DNA from: CAVQEK01 sp964596645
GTDB taxonomy: Bacteria; Bacteroidota; Bacteroidia; Cytophagales; Cyclobacteriaceae
Direction of reading: 5' to 3'
DNA: 7,385 nucleotides
Assembly: GCA_964596645.1 (NCBI GenBank)
Contig: CAZQVB010000071.1
Coordinates: 1-7,385 of the forward strand
The position numbers and the translations under genes were made by a program. The notes under the pieces are model-generated. The model was not told where the DNA came from. It ran no database searches and saw nothing but the letters and a program-made list of their open reading frames with translations. Positions 1-7,195 of this stretch are shown here, piece by piece (positions within the stretch are counted from its first letter, which is position 1; each line of letters opens with the position of its first letter).

Positions 1-1
1 A

Positions 2-145
2 ATCTTTGAAAATTTATCTTTTGTAAATCTAAAGGTCACAGACCATGGAATGAGGTTGGCTTTTGTTTTTAACCCGGTACTACTATCGTCTGACCTGGAA
101 TTTGTTGCTGGCAAGGTGAAGAACCTCTGGCGGATCATTGCCTGA
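2..145 (+). CDS. Possible 3' end of an unidentified upstream gene (partial)
   Basis: The frame starting at base 2 is open from the window edge through 47 codons and ends in a tandem stop, TGA TAA, at 143-148. The C-terminus would read ...SSDLEFVAGKVKNLWRIIA, which looks protein-like (amphipathic, mixed codon use), but I do not recognise a family. The 5' end lies outside the window. An internal ATG at 50 would leave only 31 codons. Against it, a 48-codon open stretch is not rare by chance, and bases 37-51 match a sequence that recurs in noncoding DNA at 7019-7033, so this may be intergenic repeat DNA instead. This is a weak call. Confidence 0.25.
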   Translation: MFENLSFVNLKVTDHGMRLAFVFNPVLLSSDLEFVAGKVKNLWRIIA

Positions 146-190
146 TAACCTTATTGCAAAACGGTCAACCTCATTTAGGCATGGTCATTC

Positions 191-208
191 AACTTTCAGC
201 TTTCAGCT
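191..208 (-). repeat. Short 7-bp tandem repeat (AGCTGAA units, read on the minus strand)
   Basis: Read on the minus strand, 208-195 is two perfect AGCTGAA units, followed by AGTT (194-191) that matches the start of a third. The same heptamer, in the opposite orientation and more degenerate, occurs at 7196-7218 beyond the other end of the gltBD operon. A 7-bp period does not preserve a reading frame, which supports noncoding DNA here. Confidence 0.55.
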
Positions 209-370
209 GTTTCACCATACTTCCGTTTAGACTTACAGCAGGCATACCCGTTTACCTCAACCAAAAACATCAAATTCTTAACAAAAACCTCCTTTTGCCT
301 CAAGGCAGCCAACGATGGTACGCTTTCGACCAATACCGCGCCAATAAATAGCCTCGATCGTTACGACATC

Positions 371-401
371 TTTAAAATTATTCAATTTTTTTGTAGCTTT
401 A
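371..401 (+). promoter_or_regulatory. Candidate Bacteroidota-type promoter for gltBD
   Basis: TTTA at 371-374 and TAGCTTTA at 394-401 are separated by 19 nt. The primary sigma factor of Bacteroidota recognises roughly TTTG at -33 and TAnnTTTG at -7 with a spacer near 19-21 nt. Each box here differs from consensus only in its last base (A for G). Transcription would start near 408, giving a leader of about 160 nt. In AT-rich DNA such matches arise by chance, so this remains a candidate only. Confidence 0.25.
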
Positions 402-514
402 CAGGCTCAAAAAAATCTTCTGGCGCAGCCTTATCTATGGGGCAGGCAATGAAGCACGAGCAGCGGGTAGGAATAGATAATATGGCTGTTGCGATATTGT
501 ATAAAATGATCATA

Positions 515-555
515 GCTCTTTAGAGCAAATTACAGAATATCCTAAATTTAGAGCA
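515..555 (+). promoter_or_regulatory. Small palindrome plus TTTAGAGCA direct repeat before gltB
   Basis: GCTCT (515-519) and AGAGC (522-526) form an inverted repeat around TT. TTTAGAGCA occurs at 519-527, overlapping the right arm, and again at 547-555, 28 bp downstream and ending at the first in-frame ATG. The arrangement could be a regulator-binding site or a leader hairpin close to the translation start, but the sites are short and no regulator gene is in view. Confidence 0.2.
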
Positions 556-556
556 T

Positions 557-561
557 GGAGG
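557..561 (+). promoter_or_regulatory. Shine-Dalgarno GGAGG that decides the gltB start
   Basis: GGAGG lies 5 nt (AAAAA) upstream of the ATG at 567. It overlaps the alternative in-frame ATG at 555, which has no such motif in front of it. This favours 567 as the start. A strong Shine-Dalgarno is worth noting because many Bacteroidota genes lack one. Confidence 0.6.
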
Positions 562-566
562 AAAAA

Positions 567-3500
567 ATGAACCAGGGAATGTACGTCCCGAGCATGGAGC
601 ACGACGCTTGTGGTATTGGTTTCGTGGCCAACCTAAAGGGTAACAAATCGCATGATGTGATCGAGGATGCGATGAAGATGCTCATCAACATGGAGCACCG
701 GGGAGGCTGTGGTTGTGAGCCCGAAACAGGCGATGGCGCCGGTATACTCATTCAAATGCCACATGATTTTTTAAAAGAAGAATGCTCAAAACAAAGCATC
801 AATCTACCTGAGTTCGGTAAGTACGCTGTAGGGATGATCTTTTTTCCGGCCGACGCCGCAGTGCGCGAAGAGTGCCGGTTTATCCTGAATAAGCACATCG
901 ACGAAATGGGCTTTGAGCTGTTGGGCTATCGCGAAGTGCCCACCAACAATGTATCGATCGGCGCCACTGCCAAATCGCTGGAACCCAAGACAGAGATGGT
1001 ATTCGTACGGCATAAGTCCATCACCGATCCGCAAGAGCTGGAGCGAAAAATTTATGTGCTGAAAAAATATACCACGCACTTCATCGGCCACAATGTAGAA
1101 GGCAATTTTGGCAATTTTTACTTTGTTTCTTTTTCATACAAAACCCTGGTATACAAAGGTCAGTTGCGCACCGATCAGGTAGAGCCTTACTACCCCGACT
1201 TGCAAGACCCCCGATTGACATCGGCACTGGCCTTGGTACATTCCCGATTTTCCACCAACACCTTTCCGAAATGGAAGCTTGCACAACCCTTTAAATACAT
1301 TGCTCACAACGGTGAGATCAACACCATACGCGGCAACGTAAACTGGATGAACTCCAAAGAGTCGCTCATGGAGTCTTCACACTTTAGCAAGGAAGACATA
1401 GCAAGGTTGCTGCCGGTATGCGACCCCGCCCACTCTGACTCTGCCAACCTGGACAGCATGATAGAAATACTCGTGCTGGGCGGCAGGTCCATCGCGCATG
1501 CCATCATGATGGTAATACCCGAGGCATGGCAGGAAAACAGCCTGATGCCCGACTACAAAAAAGCTTTTTATGAATATCACGCCTCCATCATGGAACCCTG
1601 GGATGGCCCCGCCTCCATCTGCTTCACCGATGGCGTAGTGGTTGGTGCCACCCTCGACCGCAACGGCCTGCGCCCCTCACGCTACTGCCTCACCAGCGAC
1701 GACAAGGTGATCATGGCTTCAGAGGCCGGTGCCTTGCCTGTAGACCAGTCGAAGGTGGTGCTAAAGGGGCGGCTGCAACCCGGCAAGATGTTCATCGCCG
1801 ATCTGGCCCAGGGGCGCATCATTAGTGATGAGGAGCTGAAAAATGACATTTGCAACAGAAAGCCCTATCGGGAGTGGGTTGACGGACATAAGGTGTCCAT
1901 TCAGGAACTGCCGCTTTCCGAGAACTACGAATTTTCGTACAATGGCGACAATCTGCTAGAGCGTCAGGTAGCACATGGCTTCACCAGCGAAGACCTGAAA
2001 GTAATTCTGGAACCGATGGTGCTCTCCAAGATAGAGCCAGTGGGCTCCATGGGCGCAGATATTCCGCTGGCTGTTCTTTCCGACCAGAGTCAGCACCTGT
2101 CCAATTACTTCAAGCAGCTCTTTGCACAAGTGAGCAACCCGCCAATCGACCCCATCCGGGAGCGGTTGGTCATGTCTTTGTTCACCAGCTTTGGCAGCAC
2201 CAAAAATTTCCTGGACGAAACCCCGGAGCACTGCCGCCAGATATACCTGGAGCATCCAATACTGAAAAACAGGCAACTGGAAAAGCTCAAAACGCTGGAA
2301 AGTCCTTTCTTCAAATCGAAGGTCATTGACATCACATTTGACGCAGCCGCAGGAGAAGGTGCGTTGGAAGAAGCCATTGACAGTCTGTGCTATAAGGCAG
2401 AAAATGCTGTGCGGTATGGCATCAACATACTCATACTTTCCGACCGGAAAATGTGCCGTGAGCGTGCCGCCATACCTTCTTTGCTGGCCACCGGGGCGGT
2501 GCATCATCACCTCATCCGCAAAGGCCTCCGTGTAAAGTCGGGTATAGTAGTGGAGGCCGGCGATGTGCGCGAAACGCATCACTACGCCACACTCATCGGC
2601 TATGGTGCCAGCGCCATCAATCCCTATCTTACCTTCGAATCGCTCGTGCAGCTCAAAGAGCAGGGGTCGTTCAAGAAGTCGCTGAGCAATGATGAAATAT
2701 TCGACAGCTACAGTGCCGCCATCAACTATGGCTTGCTCAAGATATTTTCGAAAATGGGCATCAGCACCATACAGTCATACCAGGGTGCACAAATATTCGA
2801 AGCACTCGGCATCAGCAAAAAGGTGATCGACAAGTGTTTCTTCCGCACCGTATCGCGTATAGGCGGTCTCAGCTTCGACGACATATCGCGCGAGGTATTG
2901 GTGCGGCATAAAGTGGCCTACAGGGAAAAACCTGTCGATAACCTGCGCCTGGAAACTGGCGGTGTATACCAGTGGAAGCGCCGCGGGGAGTTTCACCTGT
3001 TCAATCCGGAAACCATACATCTGCTCCAGCTTTCTACCAGAAAGGGCGACTACAGCCTGTATAAGAAGTATGCTAAGCTGGTAAACGATCAGACAAAACG
3101 GGCCGCTACGCTACGTGGTATGTTTCAGTTCAGCAGGCGCAACCCCATACCCATAGAAGAGGTAGAGCCCAAGGAGAAAATATTTAAGCGCTTTGCCACC
3201 GGGGCTATGAGCTTTGGCTCCATTTCGCACGAGGCACACTCCACGCTGGCCATTGCCATGAACCGTATAGGAGGCAAGAGCAACAGCGGCGAAGGCGGCG
3301 AAGATGAAGCGCGCTACGAAAGAAAACCCAATGGAGACTGGGAACGATCTGCCATCAAACAAGTAGCCTCAGGGCGATTTGGCGTCACCAGCTACTATCT
3401 CGCCAATGCCGAAGAGCTGCAAATAAAAATGGCACAAGGCGCCAAGCCCGGAGAGGGCGGTCAGTTGCCGGGGCATAAGGTAGACGACTGGATAGGTCGC

Positions 3501-5072
3501 GTACGGCACTCCACGCCAGGCGTAGGGCTTATATCACCCCCGCCCCATCACGACATTTATTCCATCGAAGACCTGGCACAGCTCATCCACGACTTGAAAA
3601 ATGCCAACCGTGAGGCACGTGTAAATGTGAAGCTTGTGGCCGAGGCAGGTGTGGGCACTATCGCTGCAGGCGTAGCCAAGGCCAAGGCCGATGTGGTGAT
3701 GATATCGGGGCACGATGGAGGCACCGGGGCTTCACCGATCAGCTCTATTCGCCATGCCGGACTGCCCTGGGAGCTGGGCCTTGCAGAAACACACCAGACA
3801 CTGGTGAAAAATAAGCTGCGCGACAGGATAGTGGTACAGACCGACGGGCAGTTGAAGACAGGCCGGGATATTGCCATTGCCGCTCTGTTGGGCGCTGAAG
3901 AGTGGGGCGTGGCCACAGCGGCACTCGTTACCGAAGGATGCATCATGATGCGCAAATGCCATCTGAACACATGCCCCGTGGGCGTGGCCACTCAACGACC
4001 TGAGTTGCGCAAACTCTTCACAGGTAAGGCAGAGTACGTGGTCAATCTGTTTACCTTTTTGGCTGAAGAGCTTCGCGAAATAATGGCAGAGCTGGGTTTC
4101 CGCACAATTAATGAAATGATTGGCCGGACAGATTACCTGAAGGTGCGCGACAACCTCGACCACTGGAAGCTGAAGACCCTTGACCTGAGTGCGGTGCTTT
4201 ACCGCGAAGAACCAAATGAGAATGTGGGCACTTACCAAAGTACCACACAAGATCATGCGTTGGAGTTTGCGCTCGACTGGAAGATACTGGAGATCGCAAA
4301 ACCGGCACTGGACAATGGTGAAAAGGTGTATGGCGAGTTGGATATGCTGAATACACACCGCACGGTCGGTACCATACTTTCCAACGAAATATCGAAGATT
4401 TATAAAAAGCAGGGACTGCCGCCAGACACCATTCATGTGAAATTTCGCGGCTCTGCCGGACAAAGCTTTGGTGCATTTGGAGCACCGGGCATCAAGTTCG
4501 AGCTGGAGGGCGAAGCCAACGACTACTTTGGCAAGGGACTCTCCGGCGGCCGGCTGATTGTGTACCCTGACCGCACCGCCAGCTTTGTACCCGAAGAGCA
4601 GATCATTATAGGCAACGTGGCCTTTTATGGGGGCATTTCGGGAGATGCTTACATCCGAGGCCTGGCAGGTGAGCGCTTTTGCGTACGCAACTCAGGCGTA
4701 AATGCCGTGGTAGAAGGTGTTGGCGATCACGGTTGTGAATACATGACCGGTGGCCGCGTAGTGGTACTCGGCGAAACGGGTCGAAACTTTGCAGCCGGCA
4801 TGAGCGGCGGCATTGCCTATGTGTGGGATCCCAACAACCGCTTCCACGACTACTGCAATATGGGTCTGGTAGAATTTGACGAGATAGATTATGAAGACAT
4901 CAATCTGCTGAAAGAACTGATTGAAAATCATTTTGAATTTACCGGCAGTATGGTGGCCCGGCGTGTACTCGACAACTGGAGCCTTTCGCTCGAGCAGTTT
5001 GTGAAGGTGATGCCGATGGATTTCAAACGCGTAATGACTGAAAGAAAAGAAAAACTGAAAGAAGCAATATAA
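567..5072 (+). CDS. gltB: Glutamate synthase (NADPH) large subunit GltB
   Basis: Large subunit of bacterial GOGAT. It turns glutamine plus 2-oxoglutarate into two glutamates using electrons from GltD, in the cytoplasm. From ATG 567 it is 1501 residues, the normal family size. Cys15 (DACGIGF) is the expected N-terminal nucleophile after removal of a 14-residue propeptide. The class II amidotransferase domain (about 15-430) shows HSRFSTNTFP (225-234), HNGEINT (247-253) and DRNGLRPSR (364-372). The central domain includes SNPPIDPIRE (523-532). The FMN synthase domain (about 840-1210) shows GAMSFGS (879-885), GGKSNSGEGGE (902-912), KPGEGGQLPG (960-969), HDGGTGASP (1049-1057) and the [3Fe-4S] cysteines C1125, C1131, C1136. 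The C-terminal GXGXG beta-helix domain shows RGSAGQSFGAFG (from 1294) and VEGVGDHGCEYMTGG (1382-1396). No frameshift or missing catalytic residue was seen. ATG 555 would add MEEK and is less likely. gltD follows after 2 nt. Confidence 0.97.
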   Translation: MNQGMYVPSMEHDACGIGFVANLKGNKSHDVIEDAMKMLINMEHRGGCGCEPETGDGAGILIQMPHDFLKEECSKQSINLPEFGKYAVGMIFFPADAAVREECRFILNKHIDEMGFELLGYREVPTNNVSIGATAKSLEPKTEMVFVRHKSITDPQELERKIYVLKKYTTHFIGHNVEGNFGNFYFVSFSYKTLVYKGQLRTDQVEPYYPDLQDPRLTSALALVHSRFSTNTFPKWKLAQPFKYIAHNGEINTIRGNVNWMNSKESLMESSHFSKEDIARLLPVCDPAHSDSANLDSMIEILVLGGRSIAHAIMMVIPEAWQENSLMPDYKKAFYEYHASIMEPWDGPASICFTDGVVVGATLDRNGLRPSRYCLTSDDKVIMASEAGALPVDQSKVVLKGRLQPGKMFIADLAQGRIISDEELKNDICNRKPYREWVDGHKVSIQELPLSENYEFSYNGDNLLERQVAHGFTSEDLKVILEPMVLSKIEPVGSMGADIPLAVLSDQSQHLSNYFKQLFAQVSNPPIDPIRERLVMSLFTSFGSTKNFLDETPEHCRQIYLEHPILKNRQLEKLKTLESPFFKSKVIDITFDAAAGEGALEEAIDSLCYKAENAVRYGINILILSDRKMCRERAAIPSLLATGAVHHHLIRKGLRVKSGIVVEAGDVRETHHYATLIGYGASAINPYLTFESLVQLKEQGSFKKSLSNDEIFDSYSAAINYGLLKIFSKMGISTIQSYQGAQIFEALGISKKVIDKCFFRTVSRIGGLSFDDISREVLVRHKVAYREKPVDNLRLETGGVYQWKRRGEFHLFNPETIHLLQLSTRKGDYSLYKKYAKLVNDQTKRAATLRGMFQFSRRNPIPIEEVEPKEKIFKRFATGAMSFGSISHEAHSTLAIAMNRIGGKSNSGEGGEDEARYERKPNGDWERSAIKQVASGRFGVTSYYLANAEELQIKMAQGAKPGEGGQLPGHKVDDWIGRVRHSTPGVGLISPPPHHDIYSIEDLAQLIHDLKNANREARVNVKLVAEAGVGTIAAGVAKAKADVVMISGHDGGTGASPISSIRHAGLPWELGLAETHQTLVKNKLRDRIVVQTDGQLKTGRDIAIAALLGAEEWGVATAALVTEGCIMMRKCHLNTCPVGVATQRPELRKLFTGKAEYVVNLFTFLAEELREIMAELGFRTINEMIGRTDYLKVRDNLDHWKLKTLDLSAVLYREEPNENVGTYQSTTQDHALEFALDWKILEIAKPALDNGEKVYGELDMLNTHRTVGTILSNEISKIYKKQGLPPDTIHVKFRGSAGQSFGAFGAPGIKFELEGEANDYFGKGLSGGRLIVYPDRTASFVPEEQIIIGNVAFYGGISGDAYIRGLAGERFCVRNSGVNAVVEGVGDHGCEYMTGGRVVVLGETGRNFAAGMSGGIAYVWDPNNRFHDYCNMGLVEFDEIDYEDINLLKELIENHFEFTGSMVARRVLDNWSLSLEQFVKVMPMDFKRVMTERKEKLKEAI

Positions 5073-5074
5073 CA

Positions 5075-6553
5075 ATGGGCAAACCCACAGGATTTCTGGA
5101 GTTCGACAGGGAACTTCCCAAAACTCGTGACCCCAAAGAGCGCATTCAAGATTACAAAGAGCTCTACTTGGAATTTGATGACGAGAAAACACAAAAACAG
5201 GCGGCCCGCTGCATGGATTGCGGTATACCTTTTTGCCATACCGGCTGTCCGCTGGGCAACATCATCCCAGACTTCAACGACGCCGTGTACAAAGGCGACT
5301 GGGCCTTGGCTATAGAGATTCTACAGAGCACCAACAACTTTCCGGAATTTACGGGCAGAATCTGCCCGGCCCCGTGTGAGTCGGCCTGTGTGCTGGGCAT
5401 CAACAAGCCACCGGTAGCCATAGAGCTGATCGAGAAGATGATAGCGGAGAAGGCTTTTGAGCTCAATCTGATCAAGCCACTTGTTCCTGAGTTTCGCACG
5501 GGCAAGCGCGTGGCAGTGGTGGGTTCCGGCCCGGCCGGTTTGGCGGCTGCGGCGCAGTTGAACAAAGCCGGCCATTGGGTTACGGTATATGAGCGCTCCG
5601 ATCGCATAGGCGGGCTTCTGAGCTACGGCATACCCGATTTCAAGCTGGAAAAGTGGGTGGTAGATCGCCGGGTAGAAGTGATGAAAAAAGAAGGAATCAC
5701 CTTCCAGACCAGCACCAACATAGGTGTGGACGTAGCCATGCAGGAGCTGATGGAAGAGTACGATGCCATAGTGCTGTGCGGAGGCTCTACCAAGCCGCGC
5801 GACCTGCCCATACCGGGCCGACAGTCGAAGGGCATTTACTACGCCATGGATTTTCTTACCCAGCAAAACAGGCGCGTGGCAGGAAAAGATGTGCCGGCAG
5901 AGTCGGCCATCAGCGCCACGGGCAAGCATGTGATCGTAATTGGCGGCGGCGATACAGGCTCCGACTGTGTCGGCACTTCCAACCGGCACGGCGCCAAATC
6001 AGTGACGCAGATTGAGCTGCTTTCCAGACCGCCTGAGGGCAGAACAGATAATGACCCCTGGCCGAATTACCCGATGGTTTTGCGCACTTCCAGCTCGCAT
6101 GAAGAAGGCGTAAACCGACACTGGGCTATACTGACCAAGGAGTTTATGAGCAATGAGCAGGGTGAAGTGCGCGCGATGAAAATCGTTAATATCGAATGGG
6201 CCATGGGCCTGAACGGAAGGCCGGAGTTCAGGGAAATACCCGATACTGAAAGAGAGATTCCCTGCGACCTGGCACTTTTGGCCATCGGCTTTGTGCACGG
6301 CGAAACAGACCGCATCAAGGATCAGTCGAAAATAGCCACCGACGAGCGAGGCAATGTCGACACCAAAAACTATCAAACCAATATTGATAAGATTTTTGCG
6401 GCCGGTGACATGCGCCGTGGCCAGTCGCTGGTGGTGTGGGCCATCGCCGAAGGTCGTGAGGCCGCCTACCAGGTCGATAAGTACTTGATGGGTTCTTCTA
6501 CGCTGGAGGCACGCGATAAGTCGATGTTCAATCTGAACGAGGTAAGCGCATAA
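5075..6553 (+). CDS. gltD: Glutamate synthase (NADPH) small subunit GltD
   Basis: Small subunit of GOGAT, 492 residues and full length for the family. It oxidises NADPH on FAD and feeds electrons through Fe-S clusters to the FMN of GltB. The N-terminal Fe-S domain carries C46-x2-C49-x4-C54-x3-C58 and C97-x3-C101-x3-C105 (CPAPCESAC), the cysteines expected to bind the two [4Fe-4S] clusters. The FAD Rossmann motif GSGPAG is at 150-155, followed by ERSDRIGGLLSYGIP. The pyridine-nucleotide motif GGGDTGSD is at 290-297, and the C-terminal FAD contact AAGDMRRGQS is at 442-451. The start lies 2 nt after the gltB stop, and only a weak purine stretch (around 5056-5064) precedes it, so translation is probably coupled to gltB. 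NADPH rather than NADH use is inferred from family membership. Related small flavoproteins such as PreT or NfnB share this fold, but adjacency to gltB settles the identity. Confidence 0.97.
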   Translation: MGKPTGFLEFDRELPKTRDPKERIQDYKELYLEFDDEKTQKQAARCMDCGIPFCHTGCPLGNIIPDFNDAVYKGDWALAIEILQSTNNFPEFTGRICPAPCESACVLGINKPPVAIELIEKMIAEKAFELNLIKPLVPEFRTGKRVAVVGSGPAGLAAAAQLNKAGHWVTVYERSDRIGGLLSYGIPDFKLEKWVVDRRVEVMKKEGITFQTSTNIGVDVAMQELMEEYDAIVLCGGSTKPRDLPIPGRQSKGIYYAMDFLTQQNRRVAGKDVPAESAISATGKHVIVIGGGDTGSDCVGTSNRHGAKSVTQIELLSRPPEGRTDNDPWPNYPMVLRTSSSHEEGVNRHWAILTKEFMSNEQGEVRAMKIVNIEWAMGLNGRPEFREIPDTEREIPCDLALLAIGFVHGETDRIKDQSKIATDERGNVDTKNYQTNIDKIFAAGDMRRGQSLVVWAIAEGREAAYQVDKYLMGSSTLEARDKSMFNLNEVSA

Positions 6554-6566
6554 GCGGGCGTGGTGG

Positions 6567-6635
6567 TTCATTTCTTTTCCAGTGGAATGCAAAGAAGCGA
6601 ACCACAGAAAAATCTCTTTCAAAATTCTGCAATGC
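6567..6635 (+). repeat. Leader repeat module, copy 1
   Basis: It begins TTCATTTCTTTT and contains a 25-nt block (6591-6615) that matches 7302-7326 at 21 of 25 positions without gaps. The flanks also align with small gaps, and both copies run into a GCACG-containing junction before the TTTTGACTG hairpin module. It starts only 13 nt after the gltD stop codon, so it probably forms part of the gltD mRNA 3' end. Confidence 0.6.
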
Positions 6636-6654
6636 GCGCAGGGTCTACCGCACG

Positions 6655-6688
6655 AAATGTTCTGTGGCCACAGAACAAGGAAATGGTT
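6655..6688. repeat. 34-nt palindrome-bearing segment, apparent insertion
   Basis: The segment contains a 20-bp perfect palindrome, TGTTCTGTGGCCACAGAACA (6658-6677), and is flanked on both sides by GCACG (6650-6654 and 6689-6693). The equivalent junctions at 6813-6817 and 7363-7367 have a single GCACG and no such segment. A diverged relative lies at 7004-7033. No coding capacity. It may be a tiny nonautonomous element or a recombination product. Confidence 0.55.
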
Positions 6689-6704
6689 GCACGCCTGCAT
6701 TTTT

Positions 6705-6779
6705 GACTGCCGGCGGCGCTCATTATGCGCTGTGGCCAGTGCCAATAGCCGACAGATGCTGAAACGAGTTCAGCATGAC
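6705..6779 (+). repeat. 75-nt hairpin repeat module, copy 1
   Basis: It runs from GACTGCCGGCGGCGCTCATT to CAGCATGAC and matches 6831-6905 at 70 of 75 positions without gaps. It ends in a perfect 8-bp stem, ATGCTGAA (6756-6763) and TTCAGCAT (6769-6776), around a 5-nt loop ACGAG. Similarity to copy 2 continues upstream through a T-run to GCACGCC at 6689. Hairpin repeats of this look are common between genes in Bacteroidota genomes, so its role may be that of a REP-like element. Confidence 0.8.
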
Positions 6780-6801
6780 TGCAAGGTTTGGTTTATTCAT
6801 A

Positions 6802-6830
6802 CGGGGCCAGCCGCACGCCCGATTTTTTTT
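6802..6830 (+). terminator. Weak terminator-like hairpin with T8 tract
   Basis: CGGG (6802-6805) can pair with CCCG (6818-6821), followed after one A by eight T residues (6823-6830). The stem is only 4 bp and the loop is long, so intrinsic termination is doubtful. It is nevertheless the only GC stem plus clear T-run in the 300 nt after gltD, and similar T-runs open the other copies of the repeat module. Confidence 0.15.
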
Positions 6831-6905
6831 GACTGCCGGCGGCGCTCATTATACGCTGTGGCCAGTGCCAAAAGCCGATAGATGCTGAATCAAGTTCAGC
6901 ATGAC
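6831..6905 (+). repeat. 75-nt hairpin repeat module, copy 2
   Basis: Same module as 6705-6779 with five substitutions and no indels. The terminal stem ATGCTGAA (6882-6889) and TTCAGCAT (6895-6902) is unchanged, while two of the five substitutions fall in the 5-nt loop (TCAAG against ACGAG). The copy is preceded by GCACGCCCGA and a T8 run (6813-6830). Confidence 0.8.
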
Positions 6906-6937
6906 CGTCTGAGAGAGGATTGACACGCCCCCCACTC

Positions 6938-6966
6938 CGTCATTGTGAGCGAAGCGAAGCGATCTG
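6938..6966 (+). repeat. CGTCATTGTGAGCGAAGCG-type dispersed repeat
   Basis: The stretch CGTCATTGTGAGCGAAGCG followed by AAGCGATCTG contains GAAGC twice in tandem. It resembles a short intergenic motif that I know as recurrent in several bacterial lineages (CGTCATTGCGAGCGAAGCGAAGC-like). Only one copy is in the window, so calling it a repeat rests on prior knowledge. Confidence 0.45.
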
Positions 6967-7003
6967 TTGGCTCCAAGGCACCACTTCGGTAGCGCCATCT
7001 GTA

Positions 7004-7033
7004 AAATGTTCTGTATGCCACAGACCATGGAAT
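7004..7033. repeat. Diverged relative of the palindrome segment
   Basis: It begins AAATGTTCTGT like 6655-6665, then GCCACAGA like 6667-6674, and ends CACAGACCATGGAAT, identical to 37-51 upstream of the operon. The central palindrome is broken by an AT insertion and arm changes. No flanking duplication was found. With 25-51 and 6655-6688 it seems to form one dispersed family. Confidence 0.45.
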
Positions 7034-7150
7034 TAAGAAGGGACATGCAAGGGCCTCTATCCAATCTTCTAATTTTATCCGGAGAAACCTTCGAAGCACC
7101 TTAGGCCATTGAATGTCGCCTTGCGCGGGTGTTACGTCGGTTTCGGAGTG

Positions 7151-7195
7151 AGATTGGTAGATTGGTGGATTCGTAGATTGGTAGACTCGTAGATT
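7151..7195. repeat. 8-bp tandem repeat array (AGATTGGT)n, about 5.6 units
   Basis: Units in order are AGATTGGT, AGATTGGT, GGATTCGT, AGATTGGT, AGACTCGT and a partial AGATT. The period is not a multiple of three, arguing against coding. Such arrays can change length by slippage. Confidence 0.85.

Larger units (their letters stand above)
146..554. other. Upstream intergenic region of gltB
   Basis: About 410 nt without a convincing gene, AT-richer than the operon that follows. One forward frame is open from 179 to 520, but its first ATG is at 437 and would give only a 28-residue peptide with no ribosome binding site. A TTG-initiated frame at 154-351 is also unconvincing because it runs through a short repeat. 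What can be seen is a heptamer repeat (191-208), a possible promoter (371-401) and a small palindrome and direct repeat close to gltB (515-555). No tRNA or other structured RNA was recognised. Confidence 0.6.

Noticed and set aside
154..351. 65-codon forward open frame upstream of gltB
   Set aside because: It starts at TTG without a ribosome binding site, runs through the AGCTGAA-type heptamer repeat and resembles no family I know.
437..523. 28-codon forward frame that could be a leader peptide
   Set aside because: No ribosome binding site, no runs of regulatory codons and no attenuator hairpin after it. GOGAT operons are not generally known for leader-peptide attenuation.
555..566. gltB start at ATG 555 (1505 residues)
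   Set aside because: No ribosome binding site precedes 555, while GGAGG sits 5 nt before ATG 567. The extra MEEK would only lengthen a propeptide that is removed before Cys15. It is not excluded.
1956..2582. 208-codon minus-strand frame inside gltB, and similar ones at 3557-3991 and 3732-4463
   Set aside because: They lie opposite clearly conserved gltB coding sequence and their translations show no domain-like pattern. They are shadows of the real gene.
5321..5989. 222-codon minus-strand frame inside gltD, and a 248-codon one at 5999-6745
   Set aside because: They are antisense to conserved FAD and NADPH binding domains of GltD. The second also runs into the downstream repeats.
6582..6881. 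99-codon forward frame after gltD
   Set aside because: It spans two copies of the hairpin repeat, so its protein contains the same repeated peptide (FDCRRRSL...AVASA). This is translated repeat DNA, not a gene.
6689..6905. Possible CRISPR array
   Set aside because: Only two to three copies, the repeat unit is too long (75 nt), no set of unique equal-length spacers and no cas gene. REP-like dispersed repeats explain it better.
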